64,000 nt of DNA from Saccharopolyspora dendranthemae. Its GTDB lineage: Bacteria > Actinomycetota > Actinomycetes > Mycobacteriales > Pseudonocardiaceae. Positions 44,101 through 52,483 of the stretch are shown here, piece by piece. The translations under genes and the position numbers were made by a program. Position 1 is the stretch's first letter. Each line of letters begins with the position of its first letter. The notes under the pieces were generated by a model that saw only the letters and a list, made by a program, of their open reading frames with translations, did no database searches and had not been told where the DNA came from. The stretch spans positions 248,001 to 312,000 of the forward strand of contig NZ_VIWX01000006.1 of assembly GCF_007829955.1 (NCBI RefSeq). The letters run 5' to 3'.

Positions 44101-46682
44101 ACGACGAGTCGTTCGTCAGCTGCGGCCTGCCCTACCCCGGTTTCGACATGCGGGTCGTCGACGAGCAGGACCGGCTGCTCGTCGCGGGCGAAGCGGGCCG
44201 GTTGCAGGTGCGCGGCACCTCGGTGACCGAGGGCTACCACGACAACGCGAAGGCCAACGCCGAATCGTTCACCGCCGACGGCTGGTTCGACACCGGCGAC
44301 CTGGCGTTCCTGCGCGACGGCGAGCTGTTCATCACCGGCCGCGCCAAGGACGTCATCATCGTCAACGGCGTCAACCACTACAGCCACGAGATCGAGGCGT
44401 GCGTCGAGGAGCTCCCCAGCGTGGTGCGGAGCTTCACCGCCGCCTGCGCGGTGCGCTCGGACCCCTCGGTGAGCACCGACGAGCTCGCGCTGTTCGTGCA
44501 CCTGGCCGACGGGCAGGACCCGGCCACCGCGCTGCGCGAGATCGGCGGCAAGGTCACCCGCGAGATCGGGGTGAGCCCGACGTTCCTGATCCCGGTGGTC
44601 CCGGAGGAGATCCCGAAGACCGAGATCGGCAAGATCCAGCGCACGAAGCTGCGCAAGAGCTTCGAGGCCGGTGAGTTCGACGCCGCGGTGCGCGAGTCCC
44701 AGCTGCTGCTGGGCACGGCGGCCACGGTGCCGGACTGGTTCCTGCGGCCGGTGTGGCAGCGGGCCGAGTCCTCCCACCGCACCGGAACCGCCCGGCACGC
44801 GCTCGTGCTCGCGGGTGCGGACGCGGACCTGGCCGAGCGCATCGCGGGGCGGCTGCGCGCCGACGGGGGCCTGTGCACGGTCGTCACCCCGGGCGCGGAG
44901 TTCGAGCGCGTGGACGCGGCGACCTACCGGATCACGCCCGACGAGCAGGACCACGCCGCGCTGCTGGCAGCACTGGCCGACGACGGGCGGGAACCCGACC
45001 TCGTCCTGCACCTGGCGGCGAGGGAACCCGGTGAGCAGCCGTGGGAAGGCGGCGCGGAATCGCTGCTGGTCCTGGCCCGCGCGCTGGCGGATCGGCCCGG
45101 CCGACCGCGACCGCTGGACCTGCTGTTCGTCACGTCCGGCGCGCAGGCCGTCGCCGACGACGAGCTGCCCTCGCCCGCGCACGCCGCGGCCGGTGCGCTG
45201 CTGAAGTCGCTGCGGGAGGAACTGCCGTGGCTGCGGGGCGTGCACCTCGACCTCGCCGCCGGCGAGGACCCGCTGGAGGCGATCCTCGTCGAGGCCGCCG
45301 GGCACCCCGCCGACACCGAGATCGCGGTCCGAAGTGGACAGCGGTACGCGCGCAGGCTCGCCCCGCTGCCGGAGCACCCCGAGCCGGCCGAACCCGCGCA
45401 GCGGGACGGTTTCCAGCTGCTCAGCGGCGGCCTGGGCGGCGTCGGCGTCGACCTGGCCGCGCACCTGCTCAAGACCCCGGGCACCCGCCTGCTGGTCCTC
45501 GGCCGCACGCCGCTGCCGGAGGAGGACGCCTGGCAGCGGCACCTCGACGAGGGCGGCGCCGTCGCGGACCGGATCGCGGCGCTGCAACGGCTCCAGCAGC
45601 TCGGCGAGGTGCGCTACGCGACCGCCGACGTCACCGACCCCGAGCAGGTCCGGTCCGCTGTGGACGGTGCCGCGGCGCAGTGGCGGCTGCCGCTGACCGG
45701 AGTGCTGCACCTGGCGGGCGGCTTCGACCAGCGACCCGTGCAGGAGCTCGCCGCCTCCGACTGGCAGGACGCGCTCGCGGCGAAGGTGCTCGGCGCCTGG
45801 ACGCTGCACCAGATCGCCGCCGAGCACCCGGTGACCTCGTTCATCGCGTTCTCCTCGGTGAACGGGCACTTCGGCGGCGCGATGAACGCCGCCTACTCGG
45901 CGTCCAACGCCTTCCTCGACGCCCTGGCCGTGCACCGGCGGCGCAGCGGCCTGCCCGGCCAGAGCCTGGCCTGGAGCATGTGGCGGGAGCGCGGCATGAG
46001 CCGCGGCTACCAGCACACGGCGCTCACCGAGGTCCGCGGCTACCGGGTGCTGGACGCGGCGATGGCGCTGCGGTCGTTCGACTTCGCCCGCGGGCTCGCC
46101 GAACCGCACGTGCTCATCGGCGCCGATCGCACCGCGCCATGGGTGCGCAGCCACGTGCGCGCGCCCGTGCGGCAGCTGCGGCGGCTGGCCGGCCGGGTCG
46201 GGCTGGAGGACGGCGCGGACCTCGGCGAGCTGCACGCCGCCGCGTCGGCCGGAGCCGAACCGGGCACGTGGGTGCTGCGCTCGGCCGGGACGTCGGCCCG
46301 GAAGGAGCAGACCGGCGGCGACGACCTGCGACGGCTGGAGGGCGAGCTCGCCGGGATCTGGAGCGGCGTGCTCGGACGCGACGTGGTGGGTCGCGACGAG
46401 AACTTCTTCGACCTCGGCGGCAACTCGCTGCTGCTGGTCACCGCGCAGACCGCCATCAACAAGGCGCTCGGCTGCGAGCTCGGCGTGGTCGACCTGTTCG
46501 CCCACCCCACGGTGCGGGCGCTGGCCCGGCACCTGGCCGAGCGGGGCACCGCGGCCGCCGCGCCCGAACCCGACCAGCGGGCCGAGCCGAGCGGCCTGGA
46601 CCGGGCCAAGCAACGTGCACAGCGGCAGCGGGACGCGCGCAGCGCCCGCCGCCGGGAGCGGAAGGACCGCGGGAATGGATGA
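38109..46682 (+). CDS. Nonribosomal peptide synthetase C-A(Thr)-T-C-AL-KR-T
   Basis: ATG 38109 starts a 2857-residue enzyme. Domains: condensation (HHVLLDG 139-145), adenylation (HTSGSTGRPKG 612-622), carrier (Ser1007 in GGHSLL), condensation (HHSAADG 1188-1194), and a stretch at about 1490-1620 resembling broken adenylation C-terminal subdomains. Then come a second adenylate-forming domain of the acyl ligase type (TSGSTGLPK 1825-1833, Lys2175), a PKS-type ketoreductase (SGGLGGVG 2439-2446, Ser2583, Tyr2596), and a final carrier (Ser2773). The first adenylation code reads D-F-W-N-V-G-M-V-H-K, matching threonine enzymes. The first C domain implies an acyl donor in trans. No MbtH gene is in the window. 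Confidence 0.92.
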   Translation: MSVRRDDRRPLSGAQEGLWFAQRLAPGSAAYNTGEHVEIHGPVDAELFETALRRTVAEIDTFALRFLDTPDGPRCDLGAGDDWPLHRLDFRDAADPKAAAEEWIHRDLATPVNFEAGPLFSHALLTLGAEHHIWFLRAHHVLLDGYSYKMVARRLADTYTALAAGEQPAPGRFESVLQLQEDEAAYLVSERCARDRAHWAEQLAGLPEPTRLTDRTAAPVAPFLRRTTDLSPAEAEVLSTAAARLGVARTDLLVTAIAAYLHRMTGADDLVLGLATMSRLGSAALRTPGTASDILPLRIAAAPETPVGKLAGAVADELRALRRHQQYRGESLRRDLGMLGGGRRLHGPVVNVVPFSEDLVFAGSPSTSHHLSGGAVEDLQISIRPGGDPDGLWIAFDANPGLYDEVELGAHLERFLLVLRQLTEADAELPVGAANLLLPGEEPQDVVAPEHSVTTTLARRFEEQATRVPDRTAVSFVDESVTYAELDAEANRLARLLVERGAGPGGAVALALPRGVRLVAALLAVLKTGAAYLPLDVAHPAERLRLVIDDVEPIALITDSAHAGSLPDSAAEVVVLDDSATARDLAGRATGALTDAERTGPTGPEDIAYVIHTSGSTGRPKGVPVPHANVLRLFESAAEHFDFGTDDVWTLFHSSAFDFAVWELWGPLLHGGRLVVVPHAVSRSPREFLDLLATEGVTVLNQTPSAFEQLVQADDGRPLALRYVVFGGEALQPDRLRPWAERRGLDSPELVNMYGITETTVHVTHHRTTWAELDDPRRASVIGRPLADLRVHVLDAEGRPVPPGVVGEMHVSGPGVAPGYLNRPELTEERFVPDPFGRPGTRMYRTGDLARRRRDGVLEYVGRADQQVKIRGFRIEPGEVEAVLAEHPAVAQAAVVVRRGGDGQPQLVGYAVPARKRPEPGELRAHLAARLPEHMVPPACVLVDEFPLTANGKLDPAALPEPDFAAAAGGIPPSTPEQALVCRLFAEVLGLPEVGVEDDFFALGGHSLLATRLLARLRAEAGADVPISELFDAPRPAALAARVGEATGTRLPALTAVERPERIPLSFAQERMWFLDRLGDAATYNIPLVVRLRHEVDVDALRTALGDLADRHESLRTVFAPDESGVHQRVLAPGGLRPELRVVDCPADEVDAQVSAAARHRFDLTRESPLRAGVFGAGSERTLLILLHHSAADGWSLRPLADDLSTAYRARAAGAAPEFATLPVQHADHAIWQRQLLAPGAGRIEQLTEFWGTALAGLPAESSPPTDRPRPDTSAGEGASTTSTVDSELHGRLLELAESTDTSLFMVLHAAVSALLTRWGAGEDVVLGTPVAGRADPALDDVIGLLTNTLVLRANTGGDPAFRALLARAREFDLKALDHQDMPFDRLVEELNPARHPSRHPAFQVMLALQNNDSAVLELGADRAALRPTATGTAKFDLFVDVLERYDDRQVPDGLELHVEYATDLYEPATAEEFARALREVLESACAAPDSPISALTTRDRPAVTPAGHSATAAAVERAARAVPGIRDAVVLTGEELAVHVVPDRAGAVDQVERALAGAARVVAVSDLPRLPDGAVDTDALHALSPVDDRAAQEWQRRLAAVHGVRDAEVRLEDVPAELERRHVGIPRESSPQIAETGPASRPSTVPALSEGRTLPEPSVPDWASALTRAAANPDGEIVHVRPDGTETRTRYADLVVEASRVLSGLRGAGLRPGDQVILQCDDTEDFVAVLWGCVLGGFVAVPLTVPGSYATGSAALAKLAGIWRMLGRPLIVASPGNEAGIRDLAARDQWPDLELTTADELRAGPEDRDWYEAAPDDLLLLLMTSGSTGLPKAVRQTHRAVLTRSAATEAMNALGPDDVSLNWIPLDHVTGVVMFHLRDVYLGCRQVHAQTSWILEEPVRWPELLDRHRVTVTWAPNFAFGLLAEHAQEFTGRDWDLSPVRLVMNAGEVVVASAARRFLHALRPFGLPQHVMHPGWGMSETCSVVTDVELPGEVPDHDESFVSCGLPYPGFDMRVVDEQDRLLVAGEAGRLQVRGTSVTEGYHDNAKANAESFTADGWFDTGDLAFLRDGELFITGRAKDVIIVNGVNHYSHEIEACVEELPSVVRSFTAACAVRSDPSVSTDELALFVHLADGQDPATALREIGGKVTREIGVSPTFLIPVVPEEIPKTEIGKIQRTKLRKSFEAGEFDAAVRESQLLLGTAATVPDWFLRPVWQRAESSHRTGTARHALVLAGADADLAERIAGRLRADGGLCTVVTPGAEFERVDAATYRITPDEQDHAALLAALADDGREPDLVLHLAAREPGEQPWEGGAESLLVLARALADRPGRPRPLDLLFVTSGAQAVADDELPSPAHAAAGALLKSLREELPWLRGVHLDLAAGEDPLEAILVEAAGHPADTEIAVRSGQRYARRLAPLPEHPEPAEPAQRDGFQLLSGGLGGVGVDLAAHLLKTPGTRLLVLGRTPLPEEDAWQRHLDEGGAVADRIAALQRLQQLGEVRYATADVTDPEQVRSAVDGAAAQWRLPLTGVLHLAGGFDQRPVQELAASDWQDALAAKVLGAWTLHQIAAEHPVTSFIAFSSVNGHFGGAMNAAYSASNAFLDALAVHRRRSGLPGQSLAWSMWRERGMSRGYQHTALTEVRGYRVLDAAMALRSFDFARGLAEPHVLIGADRTAPWVRSHVRAPVRQLRRLAGRVGLEDGADLGELHAAASAGAEPGTWVLRSAGTSARKEQTGGDDLRRLEGELAGIWSGVLGRDVVGRDENFFDLGGNSLLLVTAQTAINKALGCELGVVDLFAHPTVRALARHLAERGTAAAAPEPDQRAEPSGLDRAKQRAQRQRDARSARRRERKDRGNG

Positions 46683-49600
46683 CACCACGCCGGAGGAGCT
46701 CCCGGCCGTCGCCGTGATCGGCATGGCCGGACGCTTCCCCGGAGCGTCCGATGTGGACGAGTTCTGGGCGAACCTCGCTGCCGGGCGGGAATCGGTGCGG
46801 GCCATCAGCGACGAGGAGTTCCTGGCGGCGGGCGGTGACCCGCACGACCTGGACGATCCCGCGCTGGTCCGCATGGCGTCCACGGTGGACGGAATGGACC
46901 GGTTCGACTCGGGGTTCTTCGGCTACAGCCCCGCGGAGGCCGCTGTCGTCGACCCGCAGCAGCGGCTGCTGCTGGAGACCGCCCACCACGCGCTCGAAGA
47001 CGCGGGCCACCCGGACTCGGCGGCGGCGTCGGCCACCGGCGTGTACGCGGGGGCGGGCGACAGCCGCTACTACCCCGCGCACGTGCACCCGCGCTTCGCC
47101 GGTCAGCCGGGCAGCGTGGAGCTGGTGCACTCGGCCACCGCGAACTCGCTGGGCACGCTCGCGACCCGGATCTCCTACGAGCTGGGGCTGACCGGGCCGA
47201 GCGTGTCGATGCAGACGGCCTGCTCCACCGCGCTGGTCGCCCTGCACACCGCCTGCCAGGACCTGCTCGAATTCCGCTGCGACACGGCGCTGGCCGGGGC
47301 GGTGTCGCTGAACCCGTCGGCGCTGCTGGGCTACCGGCACGTCCCCGACGGGCCGTTCTCGCCCGACGGGCACTGCCGCGCGTTCGCCGCCGACGCGGCG
47401 GGCACCTCCTCCGGTGACGGGGTGGGCGTGGTGGTGCTCAAGCGGCTGGAGGACGCGCTGGAGGACGGCGACCGCATCCGCGCGGTCATCCGGGGCACGG
47501 CCATCAACAACGACGGGCGCCGCAAGGTCGGCTTCACCGCGCCCAGCACCGCCGGGCAGACCGAGGTCGTCCTCGCCGCCCAAGCCCAGGCCGACGTCGG
47601 CGCGGGCACCATCGGCCTCGTCGAATCGCACGGCACCGCGACCCGCATGGGCGATCCCATCGAGGTCTCCGCGCTCACCGACGCGTTCCGGGAATCCACC
47701 GCCGAGACCGGGTTCTGCGCGCTGGGCTCGGTCAAGACCAACATCGGGCACCTGGGCGCCGCCGCGGGGATCGCCGGGTTCATCAAGGCCGTGCTCGCCC
47801 TGGAACACCGGGAGATCCCGCCGAACCTGCACTTCGACGAGCCCAACCCGCTGATCGACTTCCCGTCCGGCCCGTTCCGGGTGCCGACCGCGCTGGAGCC
47901 CTGGCCGGAGGCCGAGCACCCCCGGCGCGCGGCGGTCAGCGCCTTCGGCATCGGTGGCACCAACGCGCACGTGATCCTCGAAGAAGCACCGCCGCAGCCC
48001 GAGGTCCCGCGCGCAGCCGAGGAAGACCGGCGCCAGGTGCTGCCGCTGTCGGCGCGCACCGCCGGGGCGGCGCGCGGCCAGGCCGAGACGCTGGCCCGGC
48101 ACCTGGAGAACAACCCGGACCTGCGGCTCGACGACGTGGCGCACTCGCTGCGCGTCGACCGCCCCGCGTGGCCGCACCGGCTCGCGGTCAGCGCCTCCAG
48201 CACCCAGGAGGCCGTCGCCGCGCTGCGGGCCACCGGCCCGGCCGGTCCGGCGGTCGGTGAGCAACCACCGCGGGTCGCGTTCCTGCTGCCCGGCGGCGGC
48301 ACCCAGTACGTCGGCATGGGCGCCGAGCTCTACCGCGACGACGACGTCTACCGGGACGCGATCGACCGCTGCGCGGCGATCCTGCGCCCGGTGACCGGCG
48401 AGGACATCCGCACCGCGCTGTTCGAGCACGCCGAGCCGGGCAGCCAGGCGGCGCTGCTGGCCCTGGTCGTCACCGAGTACGCGCTGGCCACCACTCTGAT
48501 CGAGGCCGGGGTGGTGCCGGACGCGCTGATCGGGCACTCGCTCGGCGAGTACACCGCGGCGTGCCTGGCTGGAACGCTGGACCTGGCCGAGATGCTGCCG
48601 GTGGTCGCCGAGCGGATGCGGCTGATCGTCTCCTCCGGCGGCGCGACGGTCGGGGTCGCCGCCTCGGCCGAGGTGGTGCGCCCGCTGCTGGACGACCGGC
48701 TGTCGCTGGCCGCGATCAACGGCCCGGACGCCTGCGCGGTCGCCGGGCAGGTGGACGCCGTGGCGCGGCTGGAGGACGAGCTGACCCGCCGGGAGCTGCC
48801 GTTCCGGCGACTGCGGGTCGCCGCCGCCGCGCACTCGCACGTGCTCGACCCGGTGGTGGACACCTTCGCCGGTCACCTGCGCGCGATGACGCCGCGTCCG
48901 CCGCGGATCCCGTACGTCACCAACGTCACCGGCACCTGGGCCGGAGACGAGGTCACCGACGTGCAGCACTGGATCGACCACTTCCGCCGCACGGTCCGCT
49001 TCGCCGATGGCATCGCGTCCCTGTGCGACGGGGATCAGCCGGTCCTGGTGGAGATCGGTCCGGGCGACAGCCTCACCAAGCTCGCCCAGGCCCGGTTCCC
49101 GGACGCGCGCGCGGTCACCACGATGCGGCACGCCAAGGCGGAGCGGCCCGACGGGCTGGTGCTCTCCGACGCGCTGGGACGGCTCTGGAGCGCGGGTGTC
49201 GACTCGGCGTTGCCCGAGGTGGCGGGAGAGCCGCGGCGCGTGCGGCTGCCCGGCTACGCCTTCGAGCGGCACCGGCACTGGATCGACGCCCCCGGCGCCC
49301 GCACCGACTCCCCGCAGCGGGCGGAACCGGTCGAGCCCGAGCTCACCCCGCGCCCGCACCTGACCACTCCGCACCGCGCGCCGAGCACGGATCGCGAGCG
49401 GGCGGTGGCCGAGGTGTGGCAGGCGACGCTGGGCATCGGCGGGATCGGGTTGGACGACAACCTCTTCGACCTCGGTGGCGACTCCATGCGCGCGGTGCTG
49501 CTGGCCGGACGGCTGCGGCAGGCCGGGCTGCTGGACGTGCCCGCGGCGGCGCTGCTGGCCGCGCCCACGATCGCCGGGGCGCTGGCAGCCGACGGTCCGA

Positions 49601-50391
49601 GCCCGAACGCGCTCTCCCCGCTGCTGACGCTGCGCGCCGAGGGTGCCGAGACCCCGCTGTTCTGCCTCCACCCGGGCGCGGGCGTGGCGTGGCGCTACAC
49701 CGGATTGCTGCCGCACCTGGGCGCTGACCGGCCGGTTCACGGCATCCAGGCGTTCGGCCTCGACGGCACCCGGCCGCCCGCCGCCGACGCCGCCGAGATG
49801 ACGCGGTCCTACGTGGACCTGATCCGGGAGGTCCAGCCGCACGGCCCGTACCGCCTGCTCGGCTGGTCCTACGGCGGTTTCGTCGCCCACGCGATGGCCT
49901 GCGCCCTGCAAGCCGACGGCGAGGAGGTCGAGCTGCTGGCGATGCTCGACGCCCCGCTACCGGAGGGCCTGCCCTACACGCCGGAGGGCATCGAGCGCCA
50001 GGTCGCGGGCCTGCTCGGCCGAGTCGCCGGCCTCACCGGCGCCGAGGACGTGGCCGAGGTCCTGGACCGGATCTCGCACCTGCCCGCAGGGGATTCTCCG
50101 GTGACTCGCGAGGAGGCGACGTCGATCGCCGAGGTGATGCGCAACAGCCTCCGCATCGCCCCGCAGTTCACCCCGGGCACCTTCGACGGCGACGTCGTCT
50201 TCTTCACCGCCATCGAGGACGTCCCGGGCGCCGCGGACGATTTCGCCCTCGCCCCCGACAAGGCGGTCCACTGGCGCCGCCACGTCACCGGCACCCTCCA
50301 CGACCACCCGATCGACTGCAACCACTACGAGATGACCGAACCCAACCCGATCGCGCAGGTCGCGAAAACCCTTCTCACGACCTTCGACTGA
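46675..50391 (+). CDS. Type I polyketide synthase module KS-AT-T-TE
   Basis: The 1238-residue protein starts at ATG 46675, overlapping the NRPS stop by 8 bases with GGAAGGA in front, so the two are coupled. KS has Cys183 (TACSTA), His319 (HGTATRMGDP) and His359 (NIGHLG). AT has Ser622 (GHSLGE); its specificity motif reads AAAAHSHV, not clearly malonyl or methylmalonyl. The carrier serine is 937 (GGDSM). The thioesterase has Ser1065 (GWSYGG) and a late HYEM histidine. No reductive domains. It should add one ketide unit to the NRPS product and release the chain. Confidence 0.93.
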   Translation: MDDTTPEELPAVAVIGMAGRFPGASDVDEFWANLAAGRESVRAISDEEFLAAGGDPHDLDDPALVRMASTVDGMDRFDSGFFGYSPAEAAVVDPQQRLLLETAHHALEDAGHPDSAAASATGVYAGAGDSRYYPAHVHPRFAGQPGSVELVHSATANSLGTLATRISYELGLTGPSVSMQTACSTALVALHTACQDLLEFRCDTALAGAVSLNPSALLGYRHVPDGPFSPDGHCRAFAADAAGTSSGDGVGVVVLKRLEDALEDGDRIRAVIRGTAINNDGRRKVGFTAPSTAGQTEVVLAAQAQADVGAGTIGLVESHGTATRMGDPIEVSALTDAFRESTAETGFCALGSVKTNIGHLGAAAGIAGFIKAVLALEHREIPPNLHFDEPNPLIDFPSGPFRVPTALEPWPEAEHPRRAAVSAFGIGGTNAHVILEEAPPQPEVPRAAEEDRRQVLPLSARTAGAARGQAETLARHLENNPDLRLDDVAHSLRVDRPAWPHRLAVSASSTQEAVAALRATGPAGPAVGEQPPRVAFLLPGGGTQYVGMGAELYRDDDVYRDAIDRCAAILRPVTGEDIRTALFEHAEPGSQAALLALVVTEYALATTLIEAGVVPDALIGHSLGEYTAACLAGTLDLAEMLPVVAERMRLIVSSGGATVGVAASAEVVRPLLDDRLSLAAINGPDACAVAGQVDAVARLEDELTRRELPFRRLRVAAAAHSHVLDPVVDTFAGHLRAMTPRPPRIPYVTNVTGTWAGDEVTDVQHWIDHFRRTVRFADGIASLCDGDQPVLVEIGPGDSLTKLAQARFPDARAVTTMRHAKAERPDGLVLSDALGRLWSAGVDSALPEVAGEPRRVRLPGYAFERHRHWIDAPGARTDSPQRAEPVEPELTPRPHLTTPHRAPSTDRERAVAEVWQATLGIGGIGLDDNLFDLGGDSMRAVLLAGRLRQAGLLDVPAAALLAAPTIAGALAADGPSPNALSPLLTLRAEGAETPLFCLHPGAGVAWRYTGLLPHLGADRPVHGIQAFGLDGTRPPAADAAEMTRSYVDLIREVQPHGPYRLLGWSYGGFVAHAMACALQADGEEVELLAMLDAPLPEGLPYTPEGIERQVAGLLGRVAGLTGAEDVAEVLDRISHLPAGDSPVTREEATSIAEVMRNSLRIAPQFTPGTFDGDVVFFTAIEDVPGAADDFALAPDKAVHWRRHVTGTLHDHPIDCNHYEMTEPNPIAQVAKTLLTTFD

Positions 50392-50408
50392 CACCCCGGC
50401 TTCCGTGG

Positions 50409-50446
50409 GTGGTGGGGGAAGTTCTCATGAAAACTTCCCCCACCAC
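50409..50446. terminator. 38-bp near-perfect palindrome between convergent PKS and ligase genes
   Basis: Two 19-base halves (starting GTGGTGGGGGAAGTT) are complementary but for one position. The core is closely related to the perfect palindrome at 33759-33810. It lies 18 bases past the PKS stop and should terminate it. Confidence 0.75.
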
Positions 50447-50485
50447 GTACCCGAGGTGACGACCGCTCGGAAAGCGCTCCGGACG

Positions 50486-50529
50486 CGCGAGGGGAGGGAG
50501 GTTCCCGTTGAAACCTCCCTCCCCTCGCG
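50486..50529. terminator. 18-bp stem terminator at the ligase 3' end
   Basis: CGCGAGGGGAGGGAGGTT and AACCTCCCTCCCCTCGCG are exact complements with an 8-base loop, just past the stop of the adenylating enzyme gene. Together with the previous hairpin it isolates two convergent biosynthetic units. Confidence 0.8.
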
Positions 50530-50532
50530 GGA

Positions 50533-52005
50533 TCAGGATCGGAGCTGCTTCTTGAGGATCTTGCCCGCCGGGTTGCGCGGAACCGCGTCGGTGAACTCGA
50601 TGCGGCGGGGGCGCTTGTAGGGGGCGAGGTTCTCCTTGAGGTGGCCCAGGAGTTCCGCCGCGGTGGCGCCCTCGGCGACGACGTGGGCCAGCGGGACCTC
50701 GCCGTAGTCGTCGTCCGGCACGCCCACGACCGCGGCGTCCCGGACCGCCGGGTGGTCCATCAGCACCCGCTCGATCTCCGACGGGTAGACGTTCTGCCCC
50801 GCCCGGATGATCACGTCCTTGCTGCGGTCGACCAGGTGGATCCGCCCGTGCTCGTCGAGGAATCCGAGGTCGCCGGTGACGATCCAGCCGTCCAGGGTGA
50901 CCTCGCGAGTGGCCTCCGGGTCGTTCCAGTAGCCCTGCATGACACCGGGACCGCGCACCACGATCTCGCCGATCTCGCCCGGTGAGAGCTCCGCGCCCCG
51001 CTTGTCCACGGCACGCGCGGACATGCCCGGGATGACCCGGCCGCAGGGGATGCGGACGGTGGCGTCGCCGGGTTCGGGGTGCTCGTCGGGGCCGAGGGTC
51101 ACGAACGGGCCGCCGACCTCGGTCATGCCGTACACCTGGCGGAACCCGCAGCCGAGCCGGCGCACCGCGTCGGTGTAGACGTCGATCGGCATGGGCGCCG
51201 CGCCGTAGAGGATCTCCCGCAGCGAGGAGAGGTCGGCGGTCTCGGCCGCCTTCGCCTGGAACATGAACCGCAGCATCTGCGGGACCAGCCACATGTGCGT
51301 GGCGCGGCGCTCCTCGACCGCGGCCAGGGCGCGCTGCGGCGTGAAACCGGGCATCAGCACCAGCGTCGCGCCCGCCGCCATGTAGGTCAGCGAGACCACC
51401 ATGCTGCCGTGGTACAGCGGGCAGCAGTTGACCAGCACGATGTCGTCGGTCGGCCGCGCCTGCACCAGCCACCCGAGGGCGATGGCGCGGAACGAGCCGC
51501 CGTCCACGGTCACGCCCTTCGCGCGGCCCGTGGTGGCCGAGGTGTGCAGCACGGCCACCGGGTCGGTGTCGAGCACCTCGGGCAGCTCGACCGGCTCAGC
51601 GGTGCTGCCCAGCTCGGCAAACTCCGGCTTGTCGAAGGCGATCCGGACGCGCACCGACGGCAGCTCGGTGTGCCGGTCCAGCAGCTCGGACTCGCCGAGC
51701 ATCGCGACCGCTCCGACCCGCTCGATCATCTCGGCGGCTTCCGGGGCGGCGACGCTGTGGTTGAGCGGCACGAACAGCGCGCCGATGCGCGCGATCGCGA
51801 AGTAGCTCTCCAGCACCTCGATGCGGTCCTGGGACAGCACCACCACCCGATCCCCGCGCCGCACGCCCCGCTCGACCAGCCCGCGGGCCAGCTCGGTGGT
51901 GCGGTCGTGGAACTGCGCCCAGGTGGTGCTGCGGTGCTCGTCGACGAGCGCGGTGCGGTCCGGGAAGCACTGGCGGTTGCGCTCCGCCAGCTGCGTCAGC
52001 CACAT
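50533..52005 (-). CDS. Stand-alone adenylate-forming acyl ligase
   Basis: The 490-residue ANL enzyme has LHTSATTGRAKGV as phosphate loop, YGMTEVGG, TGDLGFLDEHGRIH, and the terminal catalytic lysine in PAGKILKKQL. It is shorter and different in motif from phenylacetate-CoA ligase PaaK. The ATG at 52005 overlaps the carrier-protein stop as TGATG (a GTG one codon earlier is also possible), so ligase and carrier are made together. It most likely loads an acid onto that carrier, or makes a CoA ester; the acid is not known, anthranilate being a candidate from context. Confidence 0.85.
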   Translation of the reverse strand: MWLTQLAERNRQCFPDRTALVDEHRSTTWAQFHDRTTELARGLVERGVRRGDRVVVLSQDRIEVLESYFAIARIGALFVPLNHSVAAPEAAEMIERVGAVAMLGESELLDRHTELPSVRVRIAFDKPEFAELGSTAEPVELPEVLDTDPVAVLHTSATTGRAKGVTVDGGSFRAIALGWLVQARPTDDIVLVNCCPLYHGSMVVSLTYMAAGATLVLMPGFTPQRALAAVEERRATHMWLVPQMLRFMFQAKAAETADLSSLREILYGAAPMPIDVYTDAVRRLGCGFRQVYGMTEVGGPFVTLGPDEHPEPGDATVRIPCGRVIPGMSARAVDKRGAELSPGEIGEIVVRGPGVMQGYWNDPEATREVTLDGWIVTGDLGFLDEHGRIHLVDRSKDVIIRAGQNVYPSEIERVLMDHPAVRDAAVVGVPDDDYGEVPLAHVVAEGATAAELLGHLKENLAPYKRPRRIEFTDAVPRNPAGKILKKQLRS

Positions 52006-52247
52006 CACGCACCGCCGGTGGTGGCCGCGCGCTCGGCGACGAAGCGCTCGTAGTCGGCGATGGTGCGCAGCTCCTCCACGTCCTCGGCGGTGATCTCGAC
52101 GCCCGTGCGCTGTTCGACGAGCAGCACGAGGCGCACGAGGTCGCCGGAGTCGATGCCGCTGGCGGCGAGGTCAACGTCGTCGCCGACGGAATCGGCGAAC
52201 TCGGCGGTGCCGGTGAGTTCGACCAGCAACGTCCGGATGGTGCTCAT
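52005..52247 (-). CDS. Free-standing acyl carrier protein
   Basis: The 80-residue acidic helical protein has the phosphopantetheine serine in ASGIDSGDLVRLV (GxDS motif), typical of discrete carriers. AGAGG precedes ATG 52247. It overlaps the ligase gene downstream and is divergent from paaA. A carrier and ligase pair that stands next to an NRPS opening with a C domain suggests a starter unit delivered in trans. Confidence 0.85.
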   Translation of the reverse strand: MSTIRTLLVELTGTAEFADSVGDDVDLAASGIDSGDLVRLVLLVEQRTGVEITAEDVEELRTIADYERFVAERAATTGGA

Positions 52248-52483
52248 GGCAACCTCTTTCGCTTCTTCGACAACGGTGTGTCGTCCCACAAGAGGCGCGC
52301 GCGGGCGCTCTCATTCCCCGCGACCCCGGTGATCTTGTTCACGCGGCCGAGCGGGATAGCCGGCGCTTCCCCGGCACTCTTCTTCTCCGGTGGAATCCCG
52401 CGGCACCGGCCGTCGGGTGATCGCTTGAGGGAGTGATGCGGGGTGCGCAGGCGAGGCGAGCGGACCGGTGCGGGCGGGAAGCC
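52248..52483. promoter_or_regulatory. Divergent promoter region between carrier-ligase and paaA-kynU units
   Basis: The 236-base gap should hold promoters for both units, which would let them be switched together. I see no clear operator. A possible earlier start for paaA at 52433 falls inside, but the ribosome site there is too close. Confidence 0.4.

Noticed and set aside
50533..52005. Ligase as phenylacetate-CoA ligase PaaK
   Set aside because: Despite lying beside paaABCDE, its motifs and length fit the general acyl/aryl ligase family and not the shorter PaaK group, and it overlaps a carrier-protein gene.
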